A stretch of DNA of 64,000 nucleotides, taken from the NCBI RefSeq assembly GCF_002078175.1, contig NZ_MWFK01000001.1, forward strand, positions 2,666,001 to 2,730,000, read 5' to 3'. The position numbers were made by a program, and so were the translations under genes. Source of the stretch: Streptomyces sp. M41(2017). GTDB lineage: Bacteria > Actinomycetota > Actinomycetes > Streptomycetales > Streptomycetaceae. The notes below the pieces were generated by a model. It did not search any database, was not told the DNA's origin, and worked only from the letters and a program-made list of their open reading frames with translations. This document shows, one piece after another, positions 25,318 to 32,978 of this stretch; positions within the stretch are counted from its first letter, which is position 1, and the number at the start of each line of letters is the position of its first letter.

Positions 25318-25713
25318 CTACTTTATTTCCATTCCCAGGTCCTGGGTGAAAATCTCCATCAAACGCTGTTCCGGTACCTGCGGAATGCGATATTCGGCAT
25401 TTCTGACGTGCGTGATGAAGTCCGTAGAGAGGGAGATGTGGTATTTCGCGACGTAGTACGGGAGGTCCTGGCGCCAGAGCCACGTTCCGTCCGTGAAGAG
25501 TGATCCGATTCCCGGCAGGGTCGGGGCCTCGGGGTCCAGGACGTCGGGTCCCGCACTCATTTCGCTCCAGATCCCCGTGCCGCCTCTGAGGTAAGCGACG
25601 ATTTTCTCCTCGTCCGCCTCGCCGGTGGCGTTCACGCGATCACGCATGGGTCCGTCGAGCGGAAATCCCCATCCCGGGGAGAGTTCGGAGAAGAATCCCA
25701 CGGTTCGAATCAT
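25318..25713 (-). CDS. Candidate immunity protein for the 526-aa toxin
   Basis: 131 residues, ATG at 25713 with GAGGAG 5 bases upstream, starting 42 bases after the toxin stop on the same strand. Small, acidic and soluble, with aromatic segments ('TWLWRQDLPYYVAKYHIS'), a pattern seen in several immunity proteins. The DNA is visibly less GC-rich than the flanking trunk gene, like the tip of the RHS toxin. I cannot name the family. The assignment rests on position, size and base composition. Confidence 0.6.
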   Translation of the reverse strand: MIRTVGFFSELSPGWGFPLDGPMRDRVNATGEADEEKIVAYLRGGTGIWSEMSAGPDVLDPEAPTLPGIGSLFTDGTWLWRQDLPYYVAKYHISLSTDFITHVRNAEYRIPQVPEQRLMEIFTQDLGMEIK

Positions 25714-25755
25714 CTGAGCTCCTCGATCGCTTACTGGTCCTGCCACCGGCCGACC

Positions 25756-27336
25756 CTAGGCCATCGGCAGGAACGTCAGCCAACTTCCGCCGTCCCTGAT
25801 CGTGGGCACGAACGGTCCTTCGCCGAAGCTGGGTACACCCACCGCGTTCGTGGGCGCCTTGACCGGAACGCCCAGAGAATTGGCCAGGCCCTGAATGGTG
25901 TGGGGCTGCGCCACCCCCGAGTGGCAGGTGAGCATCCGGACGGGCCCTCCGTCGTATCCCGGTATCTGCCGGATCGTGTCGAGGACGTGCTGCGGATTGA
26001 TGGTGTGCCCCCCGGCCGCCTGGCCCGCGCGATTTGCTTCCCCCGCCACCATTCTTCCGTCCGTGGTCCCGTGAATGATGACGTCCTGATATCCGGGCAA
26101 CCTCTCCGCCACATCGAAGTTCCGAAGGGTGGCGGGGTCGTAACCGATCGCAGTGGCCCCATCCCTGTGGTAGATCGGTATGTCGGACGGCAGGCGATCG
26201 CTGGGCGATCTGGTGGGCGGCCCCACGTGCGGTGAGTCCGTCTTCCACCACCTGTTCCTGCCCATCATGCTGAATGACGAGAAGCGCAGGTTCTTCATGC
26301 CGCGGATGCTTTCGGCCAGGCCTTTCAGGCCGCCCCCGATTCCCTTCAGCGCGCCGCCGCCCAGTGCGCGCAGCCCACCCGCCTTCCAGAGCTTTCCCAT
26401 CTTGGCGAGGCTGGTGAAACCCTTGGTCGCCGGGATGCAGTCGAGCACCGCGAAGATGAGATCGCCCCAGCCGGCTTGGCCGTTGAGCATCTTTCTCACC
26501 GTGTCGGCCAAGACGATCAGCGCTGCCGCGAAGACGAGCCAGCCGAGCGGGCCGCCCACGATCATCACGATGATGCCGACGATCGTCACGACCCACTTGC
26601 ACACCGTGACGATCTCGTCCCAGTGGTCGGAGACCCAGTCGAGGGGCTCCTCCCACCAGTGCCGGTTGTGGATACCGGCGTCGGAGGCGTCGTGGAGCTT
26701 CTTCACCGTGCGCCGGGCGGCGTCCTCGCGCAGTCCCTTGGCGTGGGCGGCGAGCCTCTTCGCCGCGTCCAGCAGGCCCTGGGCGTCGTCGACGTCCTTC
26801 CGGGCGGCGGTCTGCTGCTCCTTGGCGTGCTGGGCGTTGCGGGTGGCACGGCGGACGTCGGCCTCGTCCGGTGGCGGAACGTCCTTGCCCCGGCTCTTGT
26901 CCGGGTCGTACGAGTCGGCCTTCGCCGTGGCCGTCCGTACCCAGTCGTCGGCACCCGTCAGGGCCTGCCGGGCGGTGGCGAGCTCGTCCCGGGCCTTGCG
27001 GCCGTCGCGCAGCGCCTTGTCCGCCTTCTCCTGTGCGTCGTCCAGGTCGGGCCAGTACGACGTCAGAGCGTCGCCCGCGAGCGTGTAGGACTTCTTGAGC
27101 TTCTTCAGCTTGCCGGGAACGTCCTCGAACTCCGACGCGAAGGAGTCCGCCGTCTTCCCGGCCCACTCCAGGACCGCGTCCTCGTTCGCCAGGCCCTTGA
27201 TGTCCCGGAGGATGTGCGCCACGTCGTCGGCGAAGTCGTGCAGGGAGCCGGCGAGTCTGCGCACCCGCTGCGGGTCGCCCGGTGTCGGGTCCCGGTCCAG
27301 GTCGAGTATGTGCCAGTCCGCCGGCCTGTTCGTCAC
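25756..27336 (-). CDS. Polymorphic toxin with T7SS-type trunk and putative caspase/C80-like cysteine peptidase tip
   Basis: 526 residues. Residues 1-340 follow the trunk of the RHS toxin closely: 'DLDRDPTPGDP', 'WAGKTADSF', a coiled-coil-like part with 'NAQHAK', 'GIHNRHWWEE', two hydrophobic helices (about 230-275) and 'GDLIFAVLDCIPATKGFTSL'. There are no RHS repeats. The tip (about 395-526) has 'DVIIHGTTDGRM' with a candidate catalytic His and 'RMLTCHSGVAQ' with a candidate Cys, then 'GLANSLGVPVKAPTNAV'. A His-Gly strand followed by a strand ending in (L/T/S)C-x-(S/T)-G is the layout of caspase-like and C80 self-processing peptidases and of related toxin tips. This assignment is inferred. 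The protein may process itself or cleave targets in the victim cell. Confidence 0.75.
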   Translation of the reverse strand: MTNRPADWHILDLDRDPTPGDPQRVRRLAGSLHDFADDVAHILRDIKGLANEDAVLEWAGKTADSFASEFEDVPGKLKKLKKSYTLAGDALTSYWPDLDDAQEKADKALRDGRKARDELATARQALTGADDWVRTATAKADSYDPDKSRGKDVPPPDEADVRRATRNAQHAKEQQTAARKDVDDAQGLLDAAKRLAAHAKGLREDAARRTVKKLHDASDAGIHNRHWWEEPLDWVSDHWDEIVTVCKWVVTIVGIIVMIVGGPLGWLVFAAALIVLADTVRKMLNGQAGWGDLIFAVLDCIPATKGFTSLAKMGKLWKAGGLRALGGGALKGIGGGLKGLAESIRGMKNLRFSSFSMMGRNRWWKTDSPHVGPPTRSPSDRLPSDIPIYHRDGATAIGYDPATLRNFDVAERLPGYQDVIIHGTTDGRMVAGEANRAGQAAGGHTINPQHVLDTIRQIPGYDGGPVRMLTCHSGVAQPHTIQGLANSLGVPVKAPTNAVGVPSFGEGPFVPTIRDGGSWLTFLPMA

Positions 27337-27441
27337 GTGTTCCCCCGTAGCACCTGCAACTTCCGCATCAGTACGTACGCAGGAACGTATCGCGCTGATC
27401 GTTTTCGCCGGAACGCCGACGGCGGCTTCGTAGAGGGGTTG

Positions 27442-27645
27442 TTACGCGCCCGGCGCCGTCACCGATCCGGTGCGTATCGCGTCCAGGAGGTGGCCGATGG
27501 GGGCCGGGGTCGTGGTGAGGATCGTGGTGGGGTCGTCGGACTCGCGGAGGTGGAGGGTGCTGGCTGTGGAGGCGAGTTCGACACAGGAGTCGCCGTCGCC
27601 CGGGCCGGAGAAGGACGACTTGCGCCAGTTGTGGGGGGTGTTCAT
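27442..27645 (-). CDS. DUF397-domain protein
   Basis: 67 residues. 'NWRKSSFSGPGDGDSCVELA' near the N-terminus is the hallmark of DUF397 proteins, which in Streptomyces occur next to Scr1-type XRE regulators, as here (7 bases downstream of that gene). WhiJ-like and BldB-related systems use such pairs in developmental control, where the small protein modulates the regulator. Start ATG at 27645, about 7 bases after the upstream stop. Confidence 0.85.
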   Translation of the reverse strand: MNTPHNWRKSSFSGPGDGDSCVELASTASTLHLRESDDPTTILTTTPAPIGHLLDAIRTGSVTAPGA

Positions 27646-27652
27646 CGGTGCC

Positions 27653-28504
27653 TCACAGCTCCTTCGCCAACCTGTGGATGAAGTCGCGGGACCGTTTGGC
27701 GCCCAGCGAAACAGCCTCCACTTTACGGAAAAGCGTTCGATAGGCGTCGAGTTGGGCTTCCGAGTCGATGAAGGCGGCGCCCTGGGGCGCGTCGCGTACG
27801 ACGGTGTCGAGCTTCGGGACGCGGCCCCCGGCGTACGTCATGGCACTGGTGGCGCCGGCGAAGCCCTCCAGGTCGAAGGGGATCACGCGCAGGGTGACGT
27901 GATGCGCTTCGGACAGGTCGAGGAGATGGGTCAACTGAGCCCGGGAGGCGGCCCGGTCGCCGACCATGATGCGCAGCGCCGCCTCGTGGACCACGCCGTC
28001 GTAGGGCGTCGGGGCGGGCCCTTTGAGGATCACCCGGCGGTGCATGCGGTGACGGACGCGCAACTCGACGTCCTCGTCGGAAAGTTCCGGCACGCGGTAG
28101 GCGAAGACCGCCCGCGCGTAGTCCTCCGTCTGGAGCGGGCCGGGGACGTACAGGAACTGCACCTCGCGGAGGAAGGTGGCGTGGTGCTCCAGTTCCGCGA
28201 GATCGAGGAACGGCGTGGGCAGCAGCCCCCGGTACTGCTCCCACCAGCCCCGGATCCGTTCGGTCGCCAGGGCGGCCAGGGCGTCGGTGAACGCCTCGTC
28301 CGTGCACGCGTACTGGGCCGTGAGCCGGCGGAGCCGCTTCTCGCTCACCCCGGCGAGGCCCGCCTCGATCTGGCTGATCTGCGCGGGGTTCGCCCCCAGC
28401 AGGATGGCCGCCTCCCGCGAGGTGAGGCCCGCTGCCTCGCGCAACCTCCGCAACTCGACCGCCAGACGCGTCTGCCGCGCGGTCACGTGATGCCTCAAGG
28501 CCAT
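27653..28504 (-). CDS. Scr1/WhiJ-type XRE-family regulator with DUF5753 domain
   Basis: 283 residues. Helix-turn-helix at about 14-68 ('LRRLREAAGLTSREAAILLG' and 'SQIEAGLAGV'), then a DUF5753 domain (about 95-275) with 'FLYVPGPLQTEDYARAVF' and 'FAGATSAMTY', typical of Scr1-family actinobacterial regulators. It forms a two-gene unit with the DUF397 partner and is divergent from the LysM-BTAD gene. A perfect 18-bp palindrome at 28625-28642 in the divergent region is a reasonable binding-site candidate. Whether it controls the adjoining toxin or Tad genes is unknown. Confidence 0.88.
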   Translation of the reverse strand: MALRHHVTARQTRLAVELRRLREAAGLTSREAAILLGANPAQISQIEAGLAGVSEKRLRRLTAQYACTDEAFTDALAALATERIRGWWEQYRGLLPTPFLDLAELEHHATFLREVQFLYVPGPLQTEDYARAVFAYRVPELSDEDVELRVRHRMHRRVILKGPAPTPYDGVVHEAALRIMVGDRAASRAQLTHLLDLSEAHHVTLRVIPFDLEGFAGATSAMTYAGGRVPKLDTVVRDAPQGAAFIDSEAQLDAYRTLFRKVEAVSLGAKRSRDFIHRLAKEL

Positions 28505-28882
28505 GGAATGCCTCTCTCAACGCGCGCGCAGGCGGGCCCGGTCGGGCGCTCAGATTACGTGATCGGCAGGCGCTGACCGGGGGACTCGGGCCGACAGGGC
28601 TCTCGAGCCACCCGCTGTGCCCGCCCGGCGGATCCGCCGGGTCACACCGAAGTGATCACCGGGTCGCGTCGCCGTCCGTGGCGGTGGGGAGCATGTGAAG
28701 GTCCCGTGCGGGGCGGGGGTGGGCGAGGGGTGCAACTCGGGCTTAGCGGGCGGGTCGTGGTGTACCGGTCGGTTCCTTTGTGTGGCCCCCTGGGCGCCCT
28801 TCGCCACCCTCCTTAAGATCTCAGTAGGCTCGGTACACCCCCCGACCTCACTGCCTCCTCACACGACCCCGGGACACCCGCC
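28505..28882. other. Divergent intergenic region between XRE and LysM-BTAD genes
   Basis: 378 bases. It holds a perfect 18-bp palindrome CCCGGCGGATCCGCCGGG (28625-28642), an imperfect GGTCAC...GTGATC repeat just to its right, and TAGGCT (28825-28830), a possible -10 element for the plus-strand gene with no clear -35. No gene is apparent. Confidence 0.45.
28625..28642. promoter_or_regulatory. Perfect 18-bp palindrome, possible operator
   Basis: Every base pairs with its mirror partner, with GGATCC at the centre. It lies 120 bases upstream of the XRE start codon and 240 bases upstream of the LysM-BTAD gene. A terminator function is unlikely because no gene ends here. Confidence 0.4.
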
Positions 28883-31879
28883 ATGGCGCGACGCACCACT
28901 TCCAGCTCGACGGGCACCTCGCCGAGTCCGAGGAATCGGACGCCGCAGCCCCTGCCCCGGCGTCGCAGGACGTTCGGGGACTTCCTGAAGGCGCTCGGGG
29001 CGTTCGTCGCCCTGCTGGTGCTGCTGGTCGGCGTGCCCGGAGCGCTCGCCGTCAGCGTGGGGTGGCCGCTGCCGCACGGAGCACCCCGGATGGACTGGCT
29101 CCAGCGTGAGATCTCCGTCAGTACGTTCATCAACGCGCTGACGGTGATCGTGTGGTTCGCGTGGGCGCAGTTCACCGCCTGCGTGCTCGTCGAGGTGAAG
29201 GCCGCGCTGTCGGGCGTCGGGATGCCGGGCCGGGTGCCGGGCGCGGGCCCCAGCCAGTTGCTGGCCCGCCAGCTCGTCGCGGCCCTGCTCCTCGTCGGCG
29301 CGGCCGCCGCCAGCTTCACCCCCGGCCTCTCGCAGCTCGGCCAGAGCCTGGAGGGCAACCAGCACGGGTCCGTGGCCGCCGCGCAGCAGACCCCCGGACT
29401 GTTCGCGCAGCAGCAGGAGCAGGCCGCCTCCAGCGCCGCCGCCCTCGCCGAGCAGGCCGCCGACGCGGCCGACGCGGCGACCCATGCGGACGGTGCCGGT
29501 GCCACCGAGCACGGCGCCACGAAGTACTACCGGATCCAGCCCCCCGAAGGCCGGCACCACGACTCCCTCTGGGAGGTCGCGCAGCGCCACCTCGGCGACG
29601 GCCGCCGGTACAAGGAGATCTACCAGCTCAACAAGGACCGTACGCAGCCGGACGGTTCGAAGCTGTCCGAGGCCAGCCTGATCCGGCCCGGCTGGATCCT
29701 GGAGATGCCCGGCGACGCCCACGGCGGCGAGCTCGTCGAGATGCCCGACGCGGCGCCCGAGGTCTCCCAGCAGGTCCAGCAGCAGATCCACGACTACGCC
29801 AAGACGGGCGACCAGCAGCGGGGCGGCGTCGCCGGCCGGCAGAACGAGCAGGGCGACCGCGACACCGCGCACATCCACGTACCGCGGCAGCGGCCCGCCG
29901 GCGAGCAGGAGGCCGGTGGCCGGGAGCGGCACGAACCGGCCGCCGCCGAAGCCGCGCGGGCCTCGCAGGGGGCCGAGGACGGCGGGTTCACCTTCGGTCT
30001 GCCGGAGGCACTCGTCGGCGCGCCGCTGCTCGCCGCCGGCCTGCTCGGCGCGCTCGGACGGCGCCGCCGCCAGGCCCTGTGGCAGTCCGCCCTCGGCGCG
30101 GTCGGCGGGCGGCGCGGCATGGAGCCGCCGGTCCCCACCGGTTCCGCCGCGGACGCCCAGGACGCGCTCCTCGTCGGCGCGGACCCCGAGGGCGTGCGCC
30201 TCCTCGACCTCTCGCTGCGCGGACTCGCGACGGCCCTCGCCGCCGAGTCCCGCCCGCTGCCCACCGTCTACGCGGCCTGGCTCGGCGGCAACGGCGACCT
30301 GCACCTCCAGCTCGCCCAGCCCGCGGGCAAGCCGCCCACGCCGTGGCAGCTCGGGCAGGACCAGACGTTCTGGATGCTGGCCCGCGCGGACGCCGAGCAG
30401 TACGAGGAGGTCGACACGGCCGCCCCGTACCCGGGCCTCGTCAGCCTCGGCACCATGGACGACTCGCGGCTGCTCCTCAACCTGGAGGCCGTGCCCGGCA
30501 TCGTCTCCCTGAGCGGCAGCGCGGCCGACCGCGCGGGCGTGTTCGCCTCCGTGGCCGCCGAGTTGGCCACCAACGGCTGGTCCGACCGCATGACGATCAC
30601 GCTCGTCGGCTTCGGCGAGGACCTCACCCCGCTCGCCCCCAGCCGGCTGCGGCACCTCGACGACGTCGAGGCGCTCGTCGAGACCATGGAGGCGGAGACC
30701 CGGCAGCGCCGCGGCGCCCTCGGCGCCGCCGGCCACGACTCCGTCCTCACCGGCCGGACCGGGCCCGCCCAGCACACCCGGTGGGCCCCGCACCTCGTCC
30801 TCCTCGCCACCGAGCCCTCCGCCGAGGACGCCGTCACCCTCGCCGAACTGGCCGCCGACGCGGGACGGTTGGGCATCGGCTATCTCGTCGGCACCGAGAG
30901 CGGTGATCTGCCGGGCGCCGCCTGGGAGATGGAGATCACCGGCGAGGGCAAACTGCTCGCGCCGCTGCTCGGCCTCGAACTCGACGCGCAGCTCCTGCCG
31001 GTGGCCCAGCAGCGGGCGGTCGTGGAACTGTTCGTGGAGGCCGACCCGGAGCGCGACCCCGACGGGCCGACGACCACCCCGCCGTTCCTCGTCGACATCA
31101 GCGAACAGGGACGGCCCGCCGTCTACGCGCGGCTCGTCGGCTCGTACGAGATCATCGGCCTGGAGGCTCCCGACGGCGAGCGCAGCCCCCTGCTGCACGA
31201 GGCGCTCGCGCTGCTTCTGCTGCACCGCGAAGGCGTGCACCCCCGCGTGCTGTCCGCGGCGCTGTGGCCGCGCGGTGTCACCGAGGACGTGCGCGACGCC
31301 CTCGTCGAGCGGCTGCGCGGCTGGCTCGGTGCCGACCCGGACGGCACACCCCGCCTCGGCACCGACGAGGCCGGGCGGCTCACGCTCGCCAAGTCCGTCG
31401 TCTCCGACCTCGACGTACTGCGCTCCCTCTACCACGAGGCCACACAGGGCAAGGGGGTCGACAGTCGCGTCGTGCGCGGACGGCTCCTCACCGACGCGCT
31501 CGTCCTCGTCCGCGGCCCGCTGCTCGCCGACCGTCCGCAGGGCCGCTACGGCTGGCTCACGCACGAGATCATCGACGCCCAACTTCCGCTGCTCGTCGCG
31601 GACATCGGCCTGGCGCTGTCCGCGTTCCACCTGGAGAAGGACCGTGCCGAGAAGGCGATCGAGGCGCTGAACGCCTCGATGAACTCGGCGCCGCGCGACG
31701 AGCGCCTGTGGAACGAGCTGCTGCGCGCGACCCACGCCACGGGTGACACCGACCGGCTGAAGCGGCTAGCCGCCGACCTGGTCACCCGCAGCGGCGCGCG
31801 AGGCCTGCCTCCCCGCACCGAGGCACTCCTCGACGAGCTGCTTCCCGCGTGGCGCACGGACGGGGCAGCCGTGGGGTGA
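28883..31879 (+). CDS. Large membrane protein with LysM and BTAD-type domains
   Basis: 998 residues. Helices near 35-58, 80-103 and 130-150 anchor the N-terminus. A Gln/Ala-rich stretch precedes a LysM-like domain (about 213-275, 'HHDSLWEVAQRHLGDGRRYKE') and a long disordered linker. The next part (about 370-400) includes a further hydrophobic segment, then '[19 protein letters not shown]'. The C-terminus combines a winged-helix-like part (about 775-845) with a BTAD domain (about 850-985, 'EKAIEALNASMNSAPRDERLWNELLR'). The combination is common in Streptomyces near Tad genes. It may sense the wall through LysM and act inside through BTAD, but the topology is not certain. ATG at 28883 with GGGA 8 bases upstream. 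Confidence 0.78.
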   Translation: MARRTTSSSTGTSPSPRNRTPQPLPRRRRTFGDFLKALGAFVALLVLLVGVPGALAVSVGWPLPHGAPRMDWLQREISVSTFINALTVIVWFAWAQFTACVLVEVKAALSGVGMPGRVPGAGPSQLLARQLVAALLLVGAAAASFTPGLSQLGQSLEGNQHGSVAAAQQTPGLFAQQQEQAASSAAALAEQAADAADAATHADGAGATEHGATKYYRIQPPEGRHHDSLWEVAQRHLGDGRRYKEIYQLNKDRTQPDGSKLSEASLIRPGWILEMPGDAHGGELVEMPDAAPEVSQQVQQQIHDYAKTGDQQRGGVAGRQNEQGDRDTAHIHVPRQRPAGEQEAGGRERHEPAAAEAARASQGAEDGGFTFGLPEALVGAPLLAAGLLGALGRRRRQALWQSALGAVGGRRGMEPPVPTGSAADAQDALLVGADPEGVRLLDLSLRGLATALAAESRPLPTVYAAWLGGNGDLHLQLAQPAGKPPTPWQLGQDQTFWMLARADAEQYEEVDTAAPYPGLVSLGTMDDSRLLLNLEAVPGIVSLSGSAADRAGVFASVAAELATNGWSDRMTITLVGFGEDLTPLAPSRLRHLDDVEALVETMEAETRQRRGALGAAGHDSVLTGRTGPAQHTRWAPHLVLLATEPSAEDAVTLAELAADAGRLGIGYLVGTESGDLPGAAWEMEITGEGKLLAPLLGLELDAQLLPVAQQRAVVELFVEADPERDPDGPTTTPPFLVDISEQGRPAVYARLVGSYEIIGLEAPDGERSPLLHEALALLLLHREGVHPRVLSAALWPRGVTEDVRDALVERLRGWLGADPDGTPRLGTDEAGRLTLAKSVVSDLDVLRSLYHEATQGKGVDSRVVRGRLLTDALVLVRGPLLADRPQGRYGWLTHEIIDAQLPLLVADIGLALSAFHLEKDRAEKAIEALNASMNSAPRDERLWNELLRATHATGDTDRLKRLAADLVTRSGARGLPPRTEALLDELLPAWRTDGAAVG

Positions 31880-32171
31880 TCCGGTCCCGCCGCGAGGACC
31901 GCCCCGCGGAGGGTGCCCGCCCGGATCGCCACCGGACCCGGCCGTGAGGCCGGCCGGACACCGCCGGGCCCCGCGACCGACCTACCGGCTCCGGACGGCC
32001 GGCGAGGGAGCCGGGGCCCGTCGCACGGGCGGCCCGGCCCCCGTCGTACGGTCGACGGGCGCGGGCGGACCACCCGGCACCGGTCGTGCGGCCGCCCGGC
32101 CCGGCACGGCGGTCACCGGGTCCGCGTGGCGGGTGGGCCCGCCGCCGTACCGACTCTTCCTGGGGGAACGC

Positions 32172-32906
32172 GTGGATCTCGATCTCTGGGCGGCCGGCGC
32201 CGCCGCTCTGTGGGGTGCGGCGGCCGGACTGCTCGTCCCGCGGCCCGCGTACCGCCTCGCCGTCGACCCCGGCGAACCGTGGCGGGACAGCTGCCCCGAC
32301 GGCCGGACGATCACCGGCCCGGCACGTGGCTGGCTCGGTCCGGCCCGCTCGCAGGGTGCCCCCTACGGTCCCGGCGGCCTCCTCGTCTCCCTCACCACCG
32401 CCCTCCTGTGCGCCGGCCTCGCGCTCGCGACCGGCACCCGGCCCGAGCTGGCCGTCTGGCTGCTGCTCGCGCCGCTCGGTGTGCTGCTCGCCGTGGTCGA
32501 CTTCCGGGTGCAGCGGCTGCCCGACCCGCTGACCCTGCCGTTCGCGGCGGCGGCGCTCGCCCTGCTCGGGGTGGCCGCGGCGCTCCCCGAGCACGCGGGG
32601 GAGTGGCCGACGGCCCTGTTCGGGGCGCTCGCGCTCGGCGGCGGCTACTTCGTCCTCTTCCTGGTCAACCCGAACGGCATGGGCTTCGGCGACGTGAAAC
32701 TGGCCCTGGGCCTCGGCGCCGTCCTCGGCTGGTACGGCTGGAGCACGGTGTTCCTCGGGACCTTCGCCGGGTTCCTGTTCGGCGGGCTGTACGGGCTGGG
32801 CCTGGTGATCGCGCGGCGGGCGGGCCGCAAGACGTCGATCCCGTTCGGCCCGTTCCTGATCGCGGGCGCCTACGTGGGGCTCCTGATCGGGGCGTACGCG
32901 GCCTGA
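32172..32906 (+). CDS. Prepilin peptidase (A24 family, TadV/CpaA-like)
   Basis: 244 residues from the GTG at 32172, which has GGGGGA 4-5 bases upstream and lies in front of the first hydrophobic helix; the frame is open further upstream but that part is Pro/Arg-rich and non-coding in appearance. About six membrane helices. The catalytic aspartates are in 'VVDFRVQRLPD' (about 112-122) and 'GFGDVK' (about 171-176), the two conserved motifs of A24 peptidases. No CxxC zinc site of the methylase domain is visible. It should cleave Flp and the two TadE-like pseudopilins after the Gly of G-x4-E. It is separated from the Tad operon by the toxin locus and two regulator genes. Confidence 0.85.
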   Translation: MDLDLWAAGAAALWGAAAGLLVPRPAYRLAVDPGEPWRDSCPDGRTITGPARGWLGPARSQGAPYGPGGLLVSLTTALLCAGLALATGTRPELAVWLLLAPLGVLLAVVDFRVQRLPDPLTLPFAAAALALLGVAAALPEHAGEWPTALFGALALGGGYFVLFLVNPNGMGFGDVKLALGLGAVLGWYGWSTVFLGTFAGFLFGGLYGLGLVIARRAGRKTSIPFGPFLIAGAYVGLLIGAYAA

Positions 32907-32931
32907 CGTCGGGCCGCCGGGTGTGCTGGCG

Positions 32932-32937
32932 TAGGCT
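32932..32937 (+). promoter_or_regulatory. Possible -10 element for mqnC
   Basis: TAGGCT, a common Streptomyces -10 form, lies 41 bases upstream of the mqnC start. The -35 region is not clear. A ribosome binding site (AAAGGGA) follows at about 32963-32969. Confidence 0.3.
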
Positions 32938-32978
32938 GGCCGGGTCTGTCCACAACCCTTACGAAAGGGACGCTCCCG

